64,000 bases of DNA from Natronomonas pharaonis DSM 2160. Its GTDB lineage: Archaea > Halobacteriota > Halobacteria > Halobacteriales > Haloarculaceae. The notes under the pieces are model-generated. The model worked only from the letters and a program-made list of their open reading frames with translations. It did no database searches and was not told where the DNA came from. A program made the translations under genes and the position numbers. Positions 1 to 8,887 of the stretch are shown here, piece after piece (positions within the stretch are counted from its first letter, which is position 1; every line of letters begins with the position of its first letter). The stretch lies in contig NC_007426.1 of NCBI RefSeq assembly GCF_000026045.1, positions 1,178,001-1,242,000 of the forward strand, read 5' to 3'.

Positions 1-24
1 CAGTAACGGACGGCGACGGTCCGT

Positions 25-1281
25 TTAGGCGAGGTCGTAGAGGTTGTCGACGACGGCCTCGGCGTACTCGCTGGTGGCGAGCTTCTCGGCGTCTTCGACC
101 TGTCGCTCGATGTCGTAGGTGACCTTGCGGTCGACGATGGTCTGTTCGACGGCGTCGCGAACGAGGTCGGCCGCGTCGTCCCAGCCCATGAACTCGAGCA
201 TGATGCGACCCGAGAGAATCATCGCGGTGGGGTTGACCTTGTCTTGGCCGGCGTACTTGGGCGCGGAGCCGTGGACCGGCTCGGCAAGCACGCGTCCGTC
301 GCCGATGTTCGCGCCCGGCGCGATGCCGAGGCCGCCGATTTGGGCGCCACAGGCGTCCGAGAGGTAGTCGCCGTTGAGGTTCGGCATCGCCAGCACGTCG
401 TATTGGTCGGTGCGAGTTAGAATCTGCTGGAGCATGTTGTCGGCGATGCGGTCGTTGACGACGACGGCGTCTTCCGGCGGCTCGCCGTCCCGTTCTTCCC
501 AGAGGGTGTCCTCGGTGATGACCTCCTCGCCGTACTCCTCGCGGGCGACCTCGTAGCCCCAGTCACGGAAGGCACCCTCGGTGAACTTCATGATGTTGCC
601 CTTGTGGACGAGGGTCACAGAGTCGCGGTCCTTTTCGAGGGCGTAGTCGATGGCCTGCCGGACGAGGCGCTTGGTGCCGAACTCGGTGATTGGCTTGACG
701 CCAATACCGACCTCACCATCGTGGATGACATCGTCGTATCCCATCTGCTCTTCGACGAATTCCTTTACCTCTTGGACCTCGTCGGTGCCGGCTTCCCACT
801 CGATGCCGGCGTAGACGTCCTCGGTGTTTTCCCGGAACGTGACCATGTCCATCTGCTCGGGCTGTTTGACCGGCGACGGGACGCCGTCGAGGTGGTAGGT
901 CGGACGGATGTTCGTATAGAGGTCGAGCTTCTTCCGCAGGGCGACGTTGAGACTACGGAAGCCCGCCCCCACGGGCGTCGTTAGCGGCCCCTTGATGGAC
1001 ACTTTGAACTCCTTGAGTGCCTCGATTGTGTCTTCCGGTAGGTTCTCGTCGTACTTTTCGCGGGCCGACTCCCCAGCGTAGACCCGCATCCAGTTGATTT
1101 CACGCCCCGTCGCGTCAGCGGCCGCTTGCAGGACCTTCTGTGCTGCCGGTCCGACGTCCGTCCCGATACCGTCTCCGTGAATAATTGGAATAACCGGGTC
1201 GTCCGGAACGATGAGTTCGTCGTCCTCGTCTACCGCTACTTTCTCTCCCTCGGCTGGCACCTCGACTTTGTCGTATCCCAT
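25..1281 (-). CDS. icd: Isocitrate dehydrogenase (NADP+)
   Basis: Oxidatively decarboxylates isocitrate to 2-oxoglutarate in the TCA cycle, in the cytoplasm. The 418-residue product has the usual length. HGDGIGTD sits at residues 35-42, the isocitrate-binding GPLTTPVG with a following RSLN at 98-112, RENTEDVYAG from 150, and the metal-binding NLNGDYLSD in the C-terminal half. The first 28 residues are acidic, typical of halophiles. The gene stands alone and diverges from the asparaginase-like gene. NADP+ preference is inferred from similarity to prokaryotic-type Icd and cannot be read off directly. Confidence 0.96.
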   Translation of the reverse strand: MGYDKVEVPAEGEKVAVDEDDELIVPDDPVIPIIHGDGIGTDVGPAAQKVLQAAADATGREINWMRVYAGESAREKYDENLPEDTIEALKEFKVSIKGPLTTPVGAGFRSLNVALRKKLDLYTNIRPTYHLDGVPSPVKQPEQMDMVTFRENTEDVYAGIEWEAGTDEVQEVKEFVEEQMGYDDVIHDGEVGIGVKPITEFGTKRLVRQAIDYALEKDRDSVTLVHKGNIMKFTEGAFRDWGYEVAREEYGEEVITEDTLWEERDGEPPEDAVVVNDRIADNMLQQILTRTDQYDVLAMPNLNGDYLSDACGAQIGGLGIAPGANIGDGRVLAEPVHGSAPKYAGQDKVNPTAMILSGRIMLEFMGWDDAADLVRDAVEQTIVDRKVTYDIERQVEDAEKLATSEYAEAVVDNLYDLA

Positions 1282-1434
1282 ATCGGGGGCCTTCGGCCGG
1301 CCCCATCAAAGGCGTACCGCTCTCGCGGCGAATTTTGCATGAACAACCGGGAAGAACCGCGGGGGAGTTCCACACGTACAGGAATCCGACGAAAAGCCAC
1401 AAACCGTAAGCAGGCAGGGGTCATACCGGGGGAT

Positions 1435-2319
1435 ATGCGAACGATTGTCCATGGCGGTGCGGGAACAGCTCCGGCGGAGCCGAACGAACGGCTCGCGGTG
1501 CTGGAGGGAGCCGCCGATGCCGGAGCCGACGCACAGACGCCGACCGAGGCGGTCTGTGCGGCCATCCGCCGGCTGGAGTCGGCCCCCCGATTCAACGCCG
1601 GTGTCGGCAGCGCCGTTCAATCCGATGGATACATCCGGACTGACGCGGGGCTGATGACGGACGACAGGTCTGTTGGTGCTGCTGCGGGGATGCCCGGTGT
1701 CGAACACGCTATCGATGTCGCCCGGACAGTCAAAGACGAGACGCCGCACGTTCTCGTGGCTGGCGTCCACGCCGTCGACCTCGCGGAGACCGTCGGCGTC
1801 GAGACCACCGTCGACCTCTGGACCGACCGGACGCGACAGCGGTGGGACGACCTCGATACGAAGCCACCGGACGAGTTGGGCGACCAACTCGCGTGGGTCA
1901 CCGACCGGTTCGGCGGCGACCCCGCCGGCCGCGACGGAACGGACCACGACACCGTCGGAGCGGTCGCAACCGACGGCGACCGCATCGCTGCCGGCACCTC
2001 GACGGGCGGCCGCTGGCTGGCGCTTGCCGGCCGCGTCGGCGATGTCCCGCAGGTCGGCTCCGGCTTCTACTGTACGCCAGCCGGTGGAGTCTCTGCCACC
2101 GGTGCCGGCGAGGATATCGCGCGACAAACGCTTGCCCGCTCGGCAGCCGACCGCCTCGATGCTGGCGACGATGCACAGCGGGCGGTCGAGGCAGCCATCG
2201 ACGACTTCGACGAGGCTGTCGAGGGAACTGCTGGTCTCATCGCGCTGACGCCCGACGGCGACGCCGGAGCGGCATACAGCAGCGAGGCGATGCAGACCGC
2301 GGTTTCCGGAACGCTCTGA
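1435..2319 (+). CDS. Isoaspartyl peptidase / L-asparaginase family Ntn-hydrolase
   Basis: Type-2 asparaginase fold, autocleaved into alpha and beta subunits and expected to hydrolyse isoaspartyl peptides or L-asparagine. The 294-residue product begins with the family hallmark IVHGGAG. It carries RFNAGVGSAV near residue 53 and the autocatalytic HDTVGAVA, in which Thr173 would become the N-terminal nucleophile of the small subunit, followed by STGG. The open frame extends back to 1126, but the family N-terminus fixes the start at 1435. The precise substrate (isoaspartyl peptide, Asn or glycosyl-Asn) cannot be decided from sequence. Confidence 0.9.
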   Translation: MRTIVHGGAGTAPAEPNERLAVLEGAADAGADAQTPTEAVCAAIRRLESAPRFNAGVGSAVQSDGYIRTDAGLMTDDRSVGAAAGMPGVEHAIDVARTVKDETPHVLVAGVHAVDLAETVGVETTVDLWTDRTRQRWDDLDTKPPDELGDQLAWVTDRFGGDPAGRDGTDHDTVGAVATDGDRIAAGTSTGGRWLALAGRVGDVPQVGSGFYCTPAGGVSATGAGEDIARQTLARSAADRLDAGDDAQRAVEAAIDDFDEAVEGTAGLIALTPDGDAGAAYSSEAMQTAVSGTL

Positions 2320-2337
2320 GCCGGCCGATGCCTGTCA

Positions 2338-2343
2338 TTTATA
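2338..2343 (+). promoter_or_regulatory. TATA box of nurA
   Basis: TTTATA is centred about 27 nt upstream of the ATG at 2368. This is the spacing expected for a leaderless haloarchaeal transcript and it supports that start. Confidence 0.55.
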
Positions 2344-2367
2344 CCCGATAGCGCCCCAGACCCGGTA

Positions 2368-3630
2368 ATGACGCTTGACCCGGTCCACTTCGACGGTATC
2401 GCAGGGTTGGCTGACCGCATCAGCCACCGCGTCGATGCCACGGACCACGATGCCTTCGCCGAAACAGTCTTCGAGGAGTTTTTAGACCCGCTCTGGCACG
2501 ACGGCGACCGCATCGTCGAACCGCTTGGCGAGTTACGCCGTCGCCGCATCGACATCGAGGACGCCGCGCTTCAAGACGCGCCGTTCCCCACCCAGCACGG
2601 CCTCGATTCAGGCACCATCAACCCGACGACGTTCACGAACGGACTCGTTATCGACATCGCCCACGCCGCGATGGCAGCAGTCCCTTCGGAGCTTTCGCTC
2701 CATCGCTCGCGGACCGTTGTCAAGACCGTCCACTCTAACGACCGGACGGTCGACTGCAACGAAGACGACTGGAGCGGCTTCGACCGCGATGGCCCCGACG
2801 GCGACTACTTTTCTCGCGGGCGTGTCCTGCAAGCGCCACACGTAAACCGGTACGAGGAAGGCGTCGTACACGCGCTCTCGTTGTATCTCGCCGAGGTCGA
2901 ACACGCCCTCGACAACGCTGAGGCGGTCGAGGACCTGCTCGTCCTCGATGGCCCAATCTATCCGAAGGGGTTGCTCGCGTGGTCCGACCGCTCCCCCGAA
3001 CTCGCGGACCTACTGGTGGAAAACGAACGCCCCCGCGATGTCGTCAGCAGCTACCTCCGGCTCGTCGAGCAGTTCGCCGACCGCGGCGTGCCGCTTGTCG
3101 GCGTTGTCAAGAACAGCGCCTCGAAGGCGATTACCCGTGCTGTCCGAAACGAAAAACGCGCCCCGTGGGTCAACGATGCCGCGTTCTTCGAGCGAGTGCT
3201 CCGTCGGACCGGCGACGACGGCGAGCTACGAACCGACGCACTGACCTTCACAAACTGGTTTGTCTCCCGCTGTGGCGTCGACGAGCCGCTGTCGAAACAC
3301 GGCGATGCGCTTGGGCTCGAGCGGAACCGTCCACCGGAGGACTACGAAGTGACGTTTTGCTGTGTTTTCGACCCGCGGACCGAGCTGCTGTTCCGGGTTG
3401 AGGCACCAGCCGTTGTCACCCGTGACCCGGAGCTGCGGGAAGCGCTGACAATGCAGCTACTCCGGGATATTGCCCACGAGCGAGGGCCGCCGCTGGCTGT
3501 CGCCAAGGCCGACGAGTTGGCTCGCATCAGCCGCGACGAAAAGCGGGCGCTCGTCAAGACTATCGAAGAGCGGTTCGACGCCCAGGAGGCGACAGACTAC
3601 AACGACGAGCGCTGGACCGGCCCGGTCTGA
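2368..3630 (+). CDS. nurA: DNA double-strand-break repair nuclease NurA
   Basis: NurA is a 5'-3' nuclease that works with the HerA helicase and Mre11-Rad50 in resecting broken DNA. The 420-residue product has the haloarchaeal NurA pattern. An aspartate-containing strand (GLDSGT near residue 79, metal ligand) is followed by GLVIDIAHAAM, DGPIYPKGLL near residue 193 and GVVKNSASKAI near 246. No herA lies next to it, although the two genes are often paired in archaea, so the partner must be elsewhere. The gene has its own TATA box and is followed by a separately promoted membrane-protein gene. Confidence 0.88.
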   Translation: MTLDPVHFDGIAGLADRISHRVDATDHDAFAETVFEEFLDPLWHDGDRIVEPLGELRRRRIDIEDAALQDAPFPTQHGLDSGTINPTTFTNGLVIDIAHAAMAAVPSELSLHRSRTVVKTVHSNDRTVDCNEDDWSGFDRDGPDGDYFSRGRVLQAPHVNRYEEGVVHALSLYLAEVEHALDNAEAVEDLLVLDGPIYPKGLLAWSDRSPELADLLVENERPRDVVSSYLRLVEQFADRGVPLVGVVKNSASKAITRAVRNEKRAPWVNDAAFFERVLRRTGDDGELRTDALTFTNWFVSRCGVDEPLSKHGDALGLERNRPPEDYEVTFCCVFDPRTELLFRVEAPAVVTRDPELREALTMQLLRDIAHERGPPLAVAKADELARISRDEKRALVKTIEERFDAQEATDYNDERWTGPV

Positions 3631-3698
3631 CGACGCAAAAACGGCGACCGTCGCCGGGAAGCGAAGCGACCTTTGTCCGGGAACACGAAACGAACGGT

Positions 3699-4301
3699 AT
3701 GTCAACGGCTTCCGCCCCGTCCTTTGCCCGTAACCATCCGAAGGCGCTCGCCACCGTCGTGACGCTCGTCGGATACGTCGTGGTCATCGGAACCCTCTAC
3801 GGCGACTTCGGCCTCTACCCGGAGATTTCCGAGTCGACCGTCGACCTGCTGGCACACGCCATCGCCGTGGTCAACGCCGCGACAATCGCCTGCCTCGTCG
3901 CCGGCATCTACTGGATTCGTGCCGACGAGATACAGAAGCACCGCGCCGCAATGCTGGCTGCCTTCGGGCTCATCCTCGTCTTCCTCGTGCTGTACCTGCT
4001 GAAGACGGGGGGCGGCGGCCGCAAAGAGATTCTCGCCGGCGAGCCGCTCCGGGGAGCGTATCTCGCGATGCTCGGCATTCACATCTTCCTGTCGGTCGTC
4101 GCGGTGCCGTTCGTGCTGTACGCCATCACGCTCGGACTCACTCGGACGCCGACCGAACTCAAGTCGACCGCCCACGCCACCGTGGGCCGCATCGCCGTTA
4201 CGACCTGGCTCGTCAGTCTCGTACTCGGCATCGTCGCCTACCTGATGCTGACGTTCTACTACGGACCCGAGCAGGTCGAGTTCGTCCGTGGGATGGCATA
4301 A
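3699..4301 (+). CDS. DUF420 family membrane protein
   Basis: A 200-residue integral membrane protein with about five hydrophobic helices. Family members contain conserved His residues near helix ends; here candidates are in LLAHAIAVVNA, KHRAAMLAAFG, GIHIFLSVVAVP and STAHATVGRIA. DUF420 proteins often occur near heme-copper oxidase genes and are suspected of a role in oxidase assembly, which fits the cox locus 4 kb downstream. A TTTG-type TATA element lies about 26 nt before the ATG. The cyclo-ligase start follows after one base, so the two are probably co-transcribed. Confidence 0.82.
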   Translation: MSTASAPSFARNHPKALATVVTLVGYVVVIGTLYGDFGLYPEISESTVDLLAHAIAVVNAATIACLVAGIYWIRADEIQKHRAAMLAAFGLILVFLVLYLLKTGGGGRKEILAGEPLRGAYLAMLGIHIFLSVVAVPFVLYAITLGLTRTPTELKSTAHATVGRIAVTTWLVSLVLGIVAYLMLTFYYGPEQVEFVRGMA

Positions 4302-4302
4302 A

Positions 4303-5010
4303 ATGTCAGCGACCGATAAGGAGACGCTCCGGTCGCGCATCTGGGACCGGCTTGAATCGGACGGGCTTGCCAGATTTCCATTCCCGCCCCACGGCCGGAT
4401 TACCAACTTCGACGGGGCGGCCGAAGCGGCCCAGCGGGCGATGGACCTGCCCCAACTGGCCGACGCCGGCGCGGTCAAGGCCAACCCCGACGCGCCGCAA
4501 CTGCCGCTCCGGCGGCGGCTGCTCAAGGACGGAACGACCGTGTACATGGCCGTTCCCCGGCTTTCGGAGCCAGCGTGCTTTGTCGAACTCGACCCCGAAT
4601 CGCTCTCGGACCTCGATGCTGCACCGACCGTCTCCCACATGCGGAACTACGGCCGCCCCGTCGAACCCCCGTCGATGCCGTCGATAGACGCTATCGTCGT
4701 CGGTAGCGTCGCTGTCACTCGGGATGGCGTCCGCGTTGGCAAGGGGGAGGGCTACAGTGACCTCGAATACGCCGTCCTGCGTGAGTACGGGCTTGTCGAC
4801 GACGGAACACCGGTCATAACGACTGTCCACGACGTACAGGTTGTCGACGAGACGGTAGCCGCAGCGGCACACGACGTACCGATTGATATCGTCTGCACGC
4901 CGACGGAGACGATACGGCTCGACAGCGGCTCGAAGCCGGACGGCATCGACTGGGACGCCCTTGACGACGACCGACGCGAGGCCATCCCGGTGCTGGAATC
5001 TCTCGATTAA
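4303..5010 (+). CDS. 5-formyltetrahydrofolate cyclo-ligase family protein
   Basis: Expected to convert 5-formyl-THF to 5,10-methenyl-THF with ATP. The 235-residue product carries the C-terminal family pattern GSVAVTRDGVRVGKGEGYSDLEY around residues 135-157 and the proline-rich substrate region RNYGRPVEPPSMP near 110. It resembles the long archaeal/MTHFSD-type branch more than compact bacterial enzymes, so true cyclo-ligase activity is an inference. The in-frame GTG at 4288 lies inside the preceding gene, so the ATG at 4303 is preferred. Its stop shares four bases (TTAA) with the convergent ABC permease gene. Confidence 0.8.
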   Translation: MSATDKETLRSRIWDRLESDGLARFPFPPHGRITNFDGAAEAAQRAMDLPQLADAGAVKANPDAPQLPLRRRLLKDGTTVYMAVPRLSEPACFVELDPESLSDLDAAPTVSHMRNYGRPVEPPSMPSIDAIVVGSVAVTRDGVRVGKGEGYSDLEYAVLREYGLVDDGTPVITTVHDVQVVDETVAAAAHDVPIDIVCTPTETIRLDSGSKPDGIDWDALDDDRREAIPVLESLD

Positions 5011-5786
5011 TCCGTTCTGGGCAGTGCGTACGCGCCCGCGGCGAAGAAGACGACTGCTCCGGCTGCCAGCACCACGAGATTCAGGTACGGGTCGCTGCCG
5101 ACCAACCCGGTTCCGCCGGTGTTAGCGACCGGCTCGTAGGTTGCCGCCCGGAGCCCACGTGCGAAGTACGTCAGCGGCGACAGGTCCAAAAGCGGCACGA
5201 ACCACTCCGGCAAGAGCGCGGGCGGGACGAACGTCTCTGAGAGGAAAAGCAGCGGAATCGCAATCCCGTTTGAGGCCGCAATGGCGCCGTCCTGTGAGTC
5301 CGCGATGCGACCCAGTATCGCGCCGAGCCCACAGAACAGCGCAACGCCGAGCGCGACGTACGGGACCACAAGCAGCGAGAACGTGAAGGCTGCGTCGGTA
5401 ACGAGCAACACGAGCCCAAGGATGAGCAGCGACGCCAGTCCGATGACGACGACGTTGACAAGCGTCTGGGCGAACAGCCACTCCGCTCTGGAAAGCGGCG
5501 TCGTCGCCAGCTTCTCGAAGCGGTTGCCGCTCCGGTGGCGCGCGACCTCACTACCGACCCGAGAAAGCGGGGTAAAGAGCACGACGACTGCCAAATAGCC
5601 GGCGACGTAGTAGCCGGCCGGCTCGGCGAAGAGCCCGCCGCCCGTGGGGTCCGTCCCGACCAGCGCACCGAATATCAATATCAGAATCACGGGGAAAAAG
5701 AACGTGAAGAACACCGCTGTCCGTCTGCGAACGAAGGCATACCACGCTGCCCGCGTCTCGGCTGCGATGCGGCCCGCCCGGCTCAT
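5007..5786 (-). CDS. ABC-2 type transporter permease
   Basis: A 259-residue permease with six predicted membrane helices, the partner of the ATPase gene upstream, which it overlaps by ATGA. The N-terminal helix region AFVRRRTAVFFTFFFPVILIL and the central HRSGNRFEKLATTPLSR coupling segment are typical of ABC-2 exporters. It is the last gene of a leftward group that starts with the heme synthase ctaB, so a role in oxidase maturation (heme, copper or another cofactor) is plausible but unproven. A drug or lipid exporter remains equally possible from sequence alone. Confidence 0.88.
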   Translation of the reverse strand: MSRAGRIAAETRAAWYAFVRRRTAVFFTFFFPVILILIFGALVGTDPTGGGLFAEPAGYYVAGYLAVVVLFTPLSRVGSEVARHRSGNRFEKLATTPLSRAEWLFAQTLVNVVVIGLASLLILGLVLLVTDAAFTFSLLVVPYVALGVALFCGLGAILGRIADSQDGAIAASNGIAIPLLFLSETFVPPALLPEWFVPLLDLSPLTYFARGLRAATYEPVANTGGTGLVGSDPYLNLVVLAAGAVVFFAAGAYALPRTD

Positions 5787-6703
5787 GGCGACGCCTCCGT
5801 AACCGGTTCGCCGCCGGCAGCGACGTCAGTGCCAGTCAGCGCGACATAAACATCGTCCAGCGACGGCTGTCGCCAGACGAGGCCCTCGTAGTCAGCGCCG
5901 GCATCGTCAAGCGCCTCAACGACAGACGGAATCTCCCGCGGACCAGCGGGGACGGCGACGTGGCGCTCGTCGGGGAGTAGCTCGTACCCAGCATCTCGCA
6001 GCGCCGTCTTCGCGGCTGTCCCATCGTCCGCTTCGACGACCAGTCGGCTGTCACCGCCGTGGCGCTCGACGAGCTCCGAGGGCGTCCCGAGCGCGATGAG
6101 TTCACCGTCGGCGAGCATCCCGACCCGGTCGGCGAGTTCTTCGGCCTCTGCCATGTAATGTGTCGTCAGCAGGACCGTCGTTCCGCCCTCGGCCAGCCCC
6201 TCGATGAGCCGCCACAGGTCACGGCGACCGCGGGGGTCAATGCCGGTCGTCGGCTCGTCGAGAATCAGGAGGTCCGGGTCGTTGACGAGCGTCGTCCCGA
6301 CACACGCGCGACGCTTCTGTCCGCCGGAGAGGTTCTCGTAGGCGGTTGCAGCGCTGTCAGTGAGTCCCACATCATCGAGAATGGCGTCGGTATCCCGCGT
6401 CTCGTCGTAGAGCCCGCCGTAGTAGTCGATGAGCTCCCGGGCCGTCAGCCGCTCGGCCGGCGTAAACTCCTGTGGGAGCAGTCCGATTCGGTGCCGGGCC
6501 ACCGATTCGGGGGACTCACCGAAGACGGAAATATCGCCTTCGGCCGCGGTCGTCCCCGTCAGCGCCCGGATGAGCGTTGTCTTCCCGGCTCCGTTCGGCC
6601 CGATGAGCGCGAACACCTCGCCGGCGTCAACCGACAGGGAGACACCGTCGAGCGCCACCGTCTCGCCGTATTGGCGGCGCACGTCGGAAGCACGAATGAC
6701 CAT
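5783..6703 (-). CDS. ABC transporter ATP-binding protein (exporter type)
   Basis: A 306-residue ATPase with Walker A GPNGAGKTT near residue 37, Q-loop LLPQEFTPAE, signature LSGGQKRR, Walker B LLILDEPT and H-loop TTHYMAEAEEL. A C-terminal domain of about 80 residues follows, ending in the WRQPSLDDVYVALTG motif common in ABC-2 exporters of the CcmA/NatA/DrrA group. It overlaps its permease by four bases and lies 54 nt after the Cys-containing membrane protein gene of the ctaB operon. Confidence 0.93.
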   Translation of the reverse strand: MVIRASDVRRQYGETVALDGVSLSVDAGEVFALIGPNGAGKTTLIRALTGTTAAEGDISVFGESPESVARHRIGLLPQEFTPAERLTARELIDYYGGLYDETRDTDAILDDVGLTDSAATAYENLSGGQKRRACVGTTLVNDPDLLILDEPTTGIDPRGRRDLWRLIEGLAEGGTTVLLTTHYMAEAEELADRVGMLADGELIALGTPSELVERHGGDSRLVVEADDGTAAKTALRDAGYELLPDERHVAVPAGPREIPSVVEALDDAGADYEGLVWRQPSLDDVYVALTGTDVAAGGEPVTEASP

Positions 6704-6757
6704 ACAGAACGCCGGTGGGCCGTGGGCTAAAGGCTACTGTTCCAGCCGAGCGCCGCA

Positions 6758-7423
6758 CTACGAGAGCCAGCGCCGAAACTGGCCGAGACCGGGGCGGTAC
6801 GAGAGCAGCCCCACGGTGACGACGAAGACCGCAGTACTAATCGCGTAGCTTTGGAACTCGATTGCGGCCTGTGCGACCGCGCCGCCGCCCCCGACGACAC
6901 CGCCGACGAGCGCGGCGATGACCGGCAGCGTACAGGAGACACACGAGAACAGCCCGAGCAGACCGCCCGCGACGGCGTGTTTCGCCTCGACGGCAGTCAC
7001 GTAGATGAGGTAGGCCAGCACGCCGTAGCCGAACGCCGTGTACGGGATGATGGCAAACTGGAGATACTCGCCGGCATACAGCACTGCTGGGTTCCACCCC
7101 GGTGGAAGCTCAGTCGCCTGTATCAGCAGTCCGGTTGTCGGGCCTGACGCCGGACCGAACAGCCCGCCGACAAAGCCCAACACGAGGAAGTAGCCGCCGG
7201 CGACCGCACCCGCGAGCGCCTTCGTGCGACGGGCGGCGGGCGGTGGCGACACCCGAAGCAGCGCCCAGACGCCGACTGTTATCCAGACGAGCGGCACCGC
7301 CCAGTAGGCGGTTGGCTGCCGTTCTGCGAGCAGAGCGTAGCCGAGTGCGGCCAGTACAAGCGCGTTCGCTACGATGGCCGTGTAGATGAGCGTCCAGTTC
7401 GGGTCCTTGTCAGTGGCCGTCAT
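6758..7423 (-). CDS. Membrane protein of the ctaB operon, with a CxxC in a membrane segment
   Basis: A 221-residue protein with about six hydrophobic helices and no enzyme family I can name. It contains SCVSCTLPVIAALVGG near residue 160. This Cys-x-x-Cys at a helix end resembles metal or thiol sites of assembly factors. The start ATG overlaps the ctaB stop as TGATG; an in-frame GTG one codon upstream (7426) is the alternative. Tight coupling to ctaB suggests a job in heme or copper delivery to cytochrome oxidase; this is inference from position. Similar proteins are, as I recall, conserved in haloarchaeal cox loci. Confidence 0.75.
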   Translation of the reverse strand: MTATDKDPNWTLIYTAIVANALVLAALGYALLAERQPTAYWAVPLVWITVGVWALLRVSPPPAARRTKALAGAVAGGYFLVLGFVGGLFGPASGPTTGLLIQATELPPGWNPAVLYAGEYLQFAIIPYTAFGYGVLAYLIYVTAVEAKHAVAGGLLGLFSCVSCTLPVIAALVGGVVGGGGAVAQAAIEFQSYAISTAVFVVTVGLLSYRPGLGQFRRWLS

Positions 7424-8787
7424 CACACCGCGAGCGAATCGATAAGTATCGCTACGAGCACGAGCCCGAGATAGGCGTTCGAGGCGTGGAACGAGCGGAA
7501 GGCCGCCCGGTCGGTCTGCTCGTAGTGTAGCTCAACGACGGCCCACAGGAAGACGCCGGCCGCAAGCACTGCCGTCGCGGCGTAGAGCCACCCGAGGTCA
7601 GTGACGGCCGCGAGCGCCCCCGCTCCCAGAAGCGTCGCGCCCAAGTAGAAGACGATGTGTTTTCTGGTCTCGGTTTCCCCGCGAACGACGGGCATCATCG
7701 GGAAGCCGCCGCGCTCGTAGTCGTCCTTGTAGGCCAGCGCGAGGTTATAGAAGTGGGCGGGGGTCCACAGGAAGATGACCGCGGCCAGCACGAGTCCGCC
7801 GATGCCGATGGTTCCGGTGACCGCCGCGTAGCCGATGAGCGCCGGCAGCGCGCCAGCAGCGCCCCCGATAACCGTGTTCTGGACGGTGTTGGGTTTGAGG
7901 ATGAGCGTGTACACGACGCTGTAGAAGGCGATGGCGGCGAGACCAAGCGCGGCCGCGAGCAGATTGACAGAGAGGAACGCCCACAGCGAGGCGACGGCCA
8001 GTAGCCCACCGAACGCCAGCGCGTTCGCCACCGGGACCTCGTGGGTCGCAATCGGGCGGTCCGACGTTCGCTCCATCCGCCGGTCGATGTCACGCTCCAG
8101 TACGTGGTTGAACGTTCCGGACGCGCCGATAGCCAGCACGCCACCGCCGAGCGTGAACACGACGGTCCGCACCGTCGGCGTTCCGGCGATGACCATGCCG
8201 GCCCCAGCGACCAGACAGAGCAGCCACATGAGCCGTGGCTTCGTCAGTTCGAAGTACGCCCGCGCGGTGGCCTTGGCTCGGGCCAGCCCTGAAAGCGCCG
8301 GCTGTTCGGTGGCCGCGGGTTCCTCGTCTACCGGCGGTGCCAGTTCCGGCGGTGACTCCGGGGCATCGTCGCTACCGGTCTCAGCTTCGAGATGCCACGC
8401 GAGCCCGACGACGAGTACCGCGAAGATGGCCATCGCGACGAACAGATGGAGGTTTGCAAGTGCCGAGCCGGTCGCCACCAGCGCCCCGAGAACGACCTGT
8501 GCCGGATACAACGCGAGCGCGAGCGCGAGTGTGGTCTTTACGCGGGCTGTCGTTTCGGACCACCCGACGACGGCCGTCGCAATAACGAGCAGACCGACGA
8601 CGGCGGCCACGCCTCGGTGGAGCACAGCGACGGGCACCGATGGGTCCGAGAGGTCCCCTCCACAGAGCGGCCATCCTTGACAGGCGGCCGCCGCGTCGGC
8701 GAGTGCCGCTGTCGCGCCGACGACAACGAGGACGTAGACGCCGACGACCGTCGCGGAAAGCAGCCCCGAGAACCCAGTCGTACGCAT
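7423..8787 (-). CDS. ctaB: Fused compact heme A synthase-like domain and heme O synthase (protoheme IX farnesyltransferase)
   Basis: The 454-residue product has two parts. Residues 1-135 form four helices resembling half of CtaA/Cox15: a Cys-pair loop CQGWPLCGG and His residues in VLHRGVAAVVG and NLHLFVAMAIF. After an acidic Pro/Glu linker, residues ~175-454 form heme O synthase (UbiA family), with ELTKPRLMWLL, the Asp-rich NHVLERDIDRRMERTSDRPI and the second Asp-containing YKDDYERGGFPMMP. CtaB farnesylates heme b; the N-terminal domain might then oxidise heme O to heme A. An upstream GTG or other start near 8811 would fall inside the TATA box, so 8787 is preferred. It diverges from coxB. Confidence 0.88.
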   Translation of the reverse strand: MRTTGFSGLLSATVVGVYVLVVVGATAALADAAAACQGWPLCGGDLSDPSVPVAVLHRGVAAVVGLLVIATAVVGWSETTARVKTTLALALALYPAQVVLGALVATGSALANLHLFVAMAIFAVLVVGLAWHLEAETGSDDAPESPPELAPPVDEEPAATEQPALSGLARAKATARAYFELTKPRLMWLLCLVAGAGMVIAGTPTVRTVVFTLGGGVLAIGASGTFNHVLERDIDRRMERTSDRPIATHEVPVANALAFGGLLAVASLWAFLSVNLLAAALGLAAIAFYSVVYTLILKPNTVQNTVIGGAAGALPALIGYAAVTGTIGIGGLVLAAVIFLWTPAHFYNLALAYKDDYERGGFPMMPVVRGETETRKHIVFYLGATLLGAGALAAVTDLGWLYAATAVLAAGVFLWAVVELHYEQTDRAAFRSFHASNAYLGLVLVAILIDSLAV

Positions 8788-8810
8788 TGTCCGATATCTT
8801 CGGCTGCCCA

Positions 8811-8817
8811 TACTTAG
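8811..8817 (-). promoter_or_regulatory. TATA-like element of ctaB operon
   Basis: CTAAGTA, read on the minus strand, is centred about 27 nt from the ATG at 8787. It fits leaderless transcription and rules against a start at 8811. Confidence 0.45.
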
Positions 8818-8858
8818 ACCCCCCGCTTCCAGCGGGACAGTCGGAAGTCGGCACTTAC

Positions 8859-8864
8859 TTTAGC
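8859..8864 (+). promoter_or_regulatory. TATA-like element of coxB
   Basis: TTTAGC lies about 27 nt before the coxB ATG at 8888, back to back with the ctaB promoter in a 100-bp divergent region. The two oxidase operons are therefore probably expressed together. Confidence 0.45.
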
Positions 8865-8887
8865 TGGTACTCCAATAGCCAGCCAAC

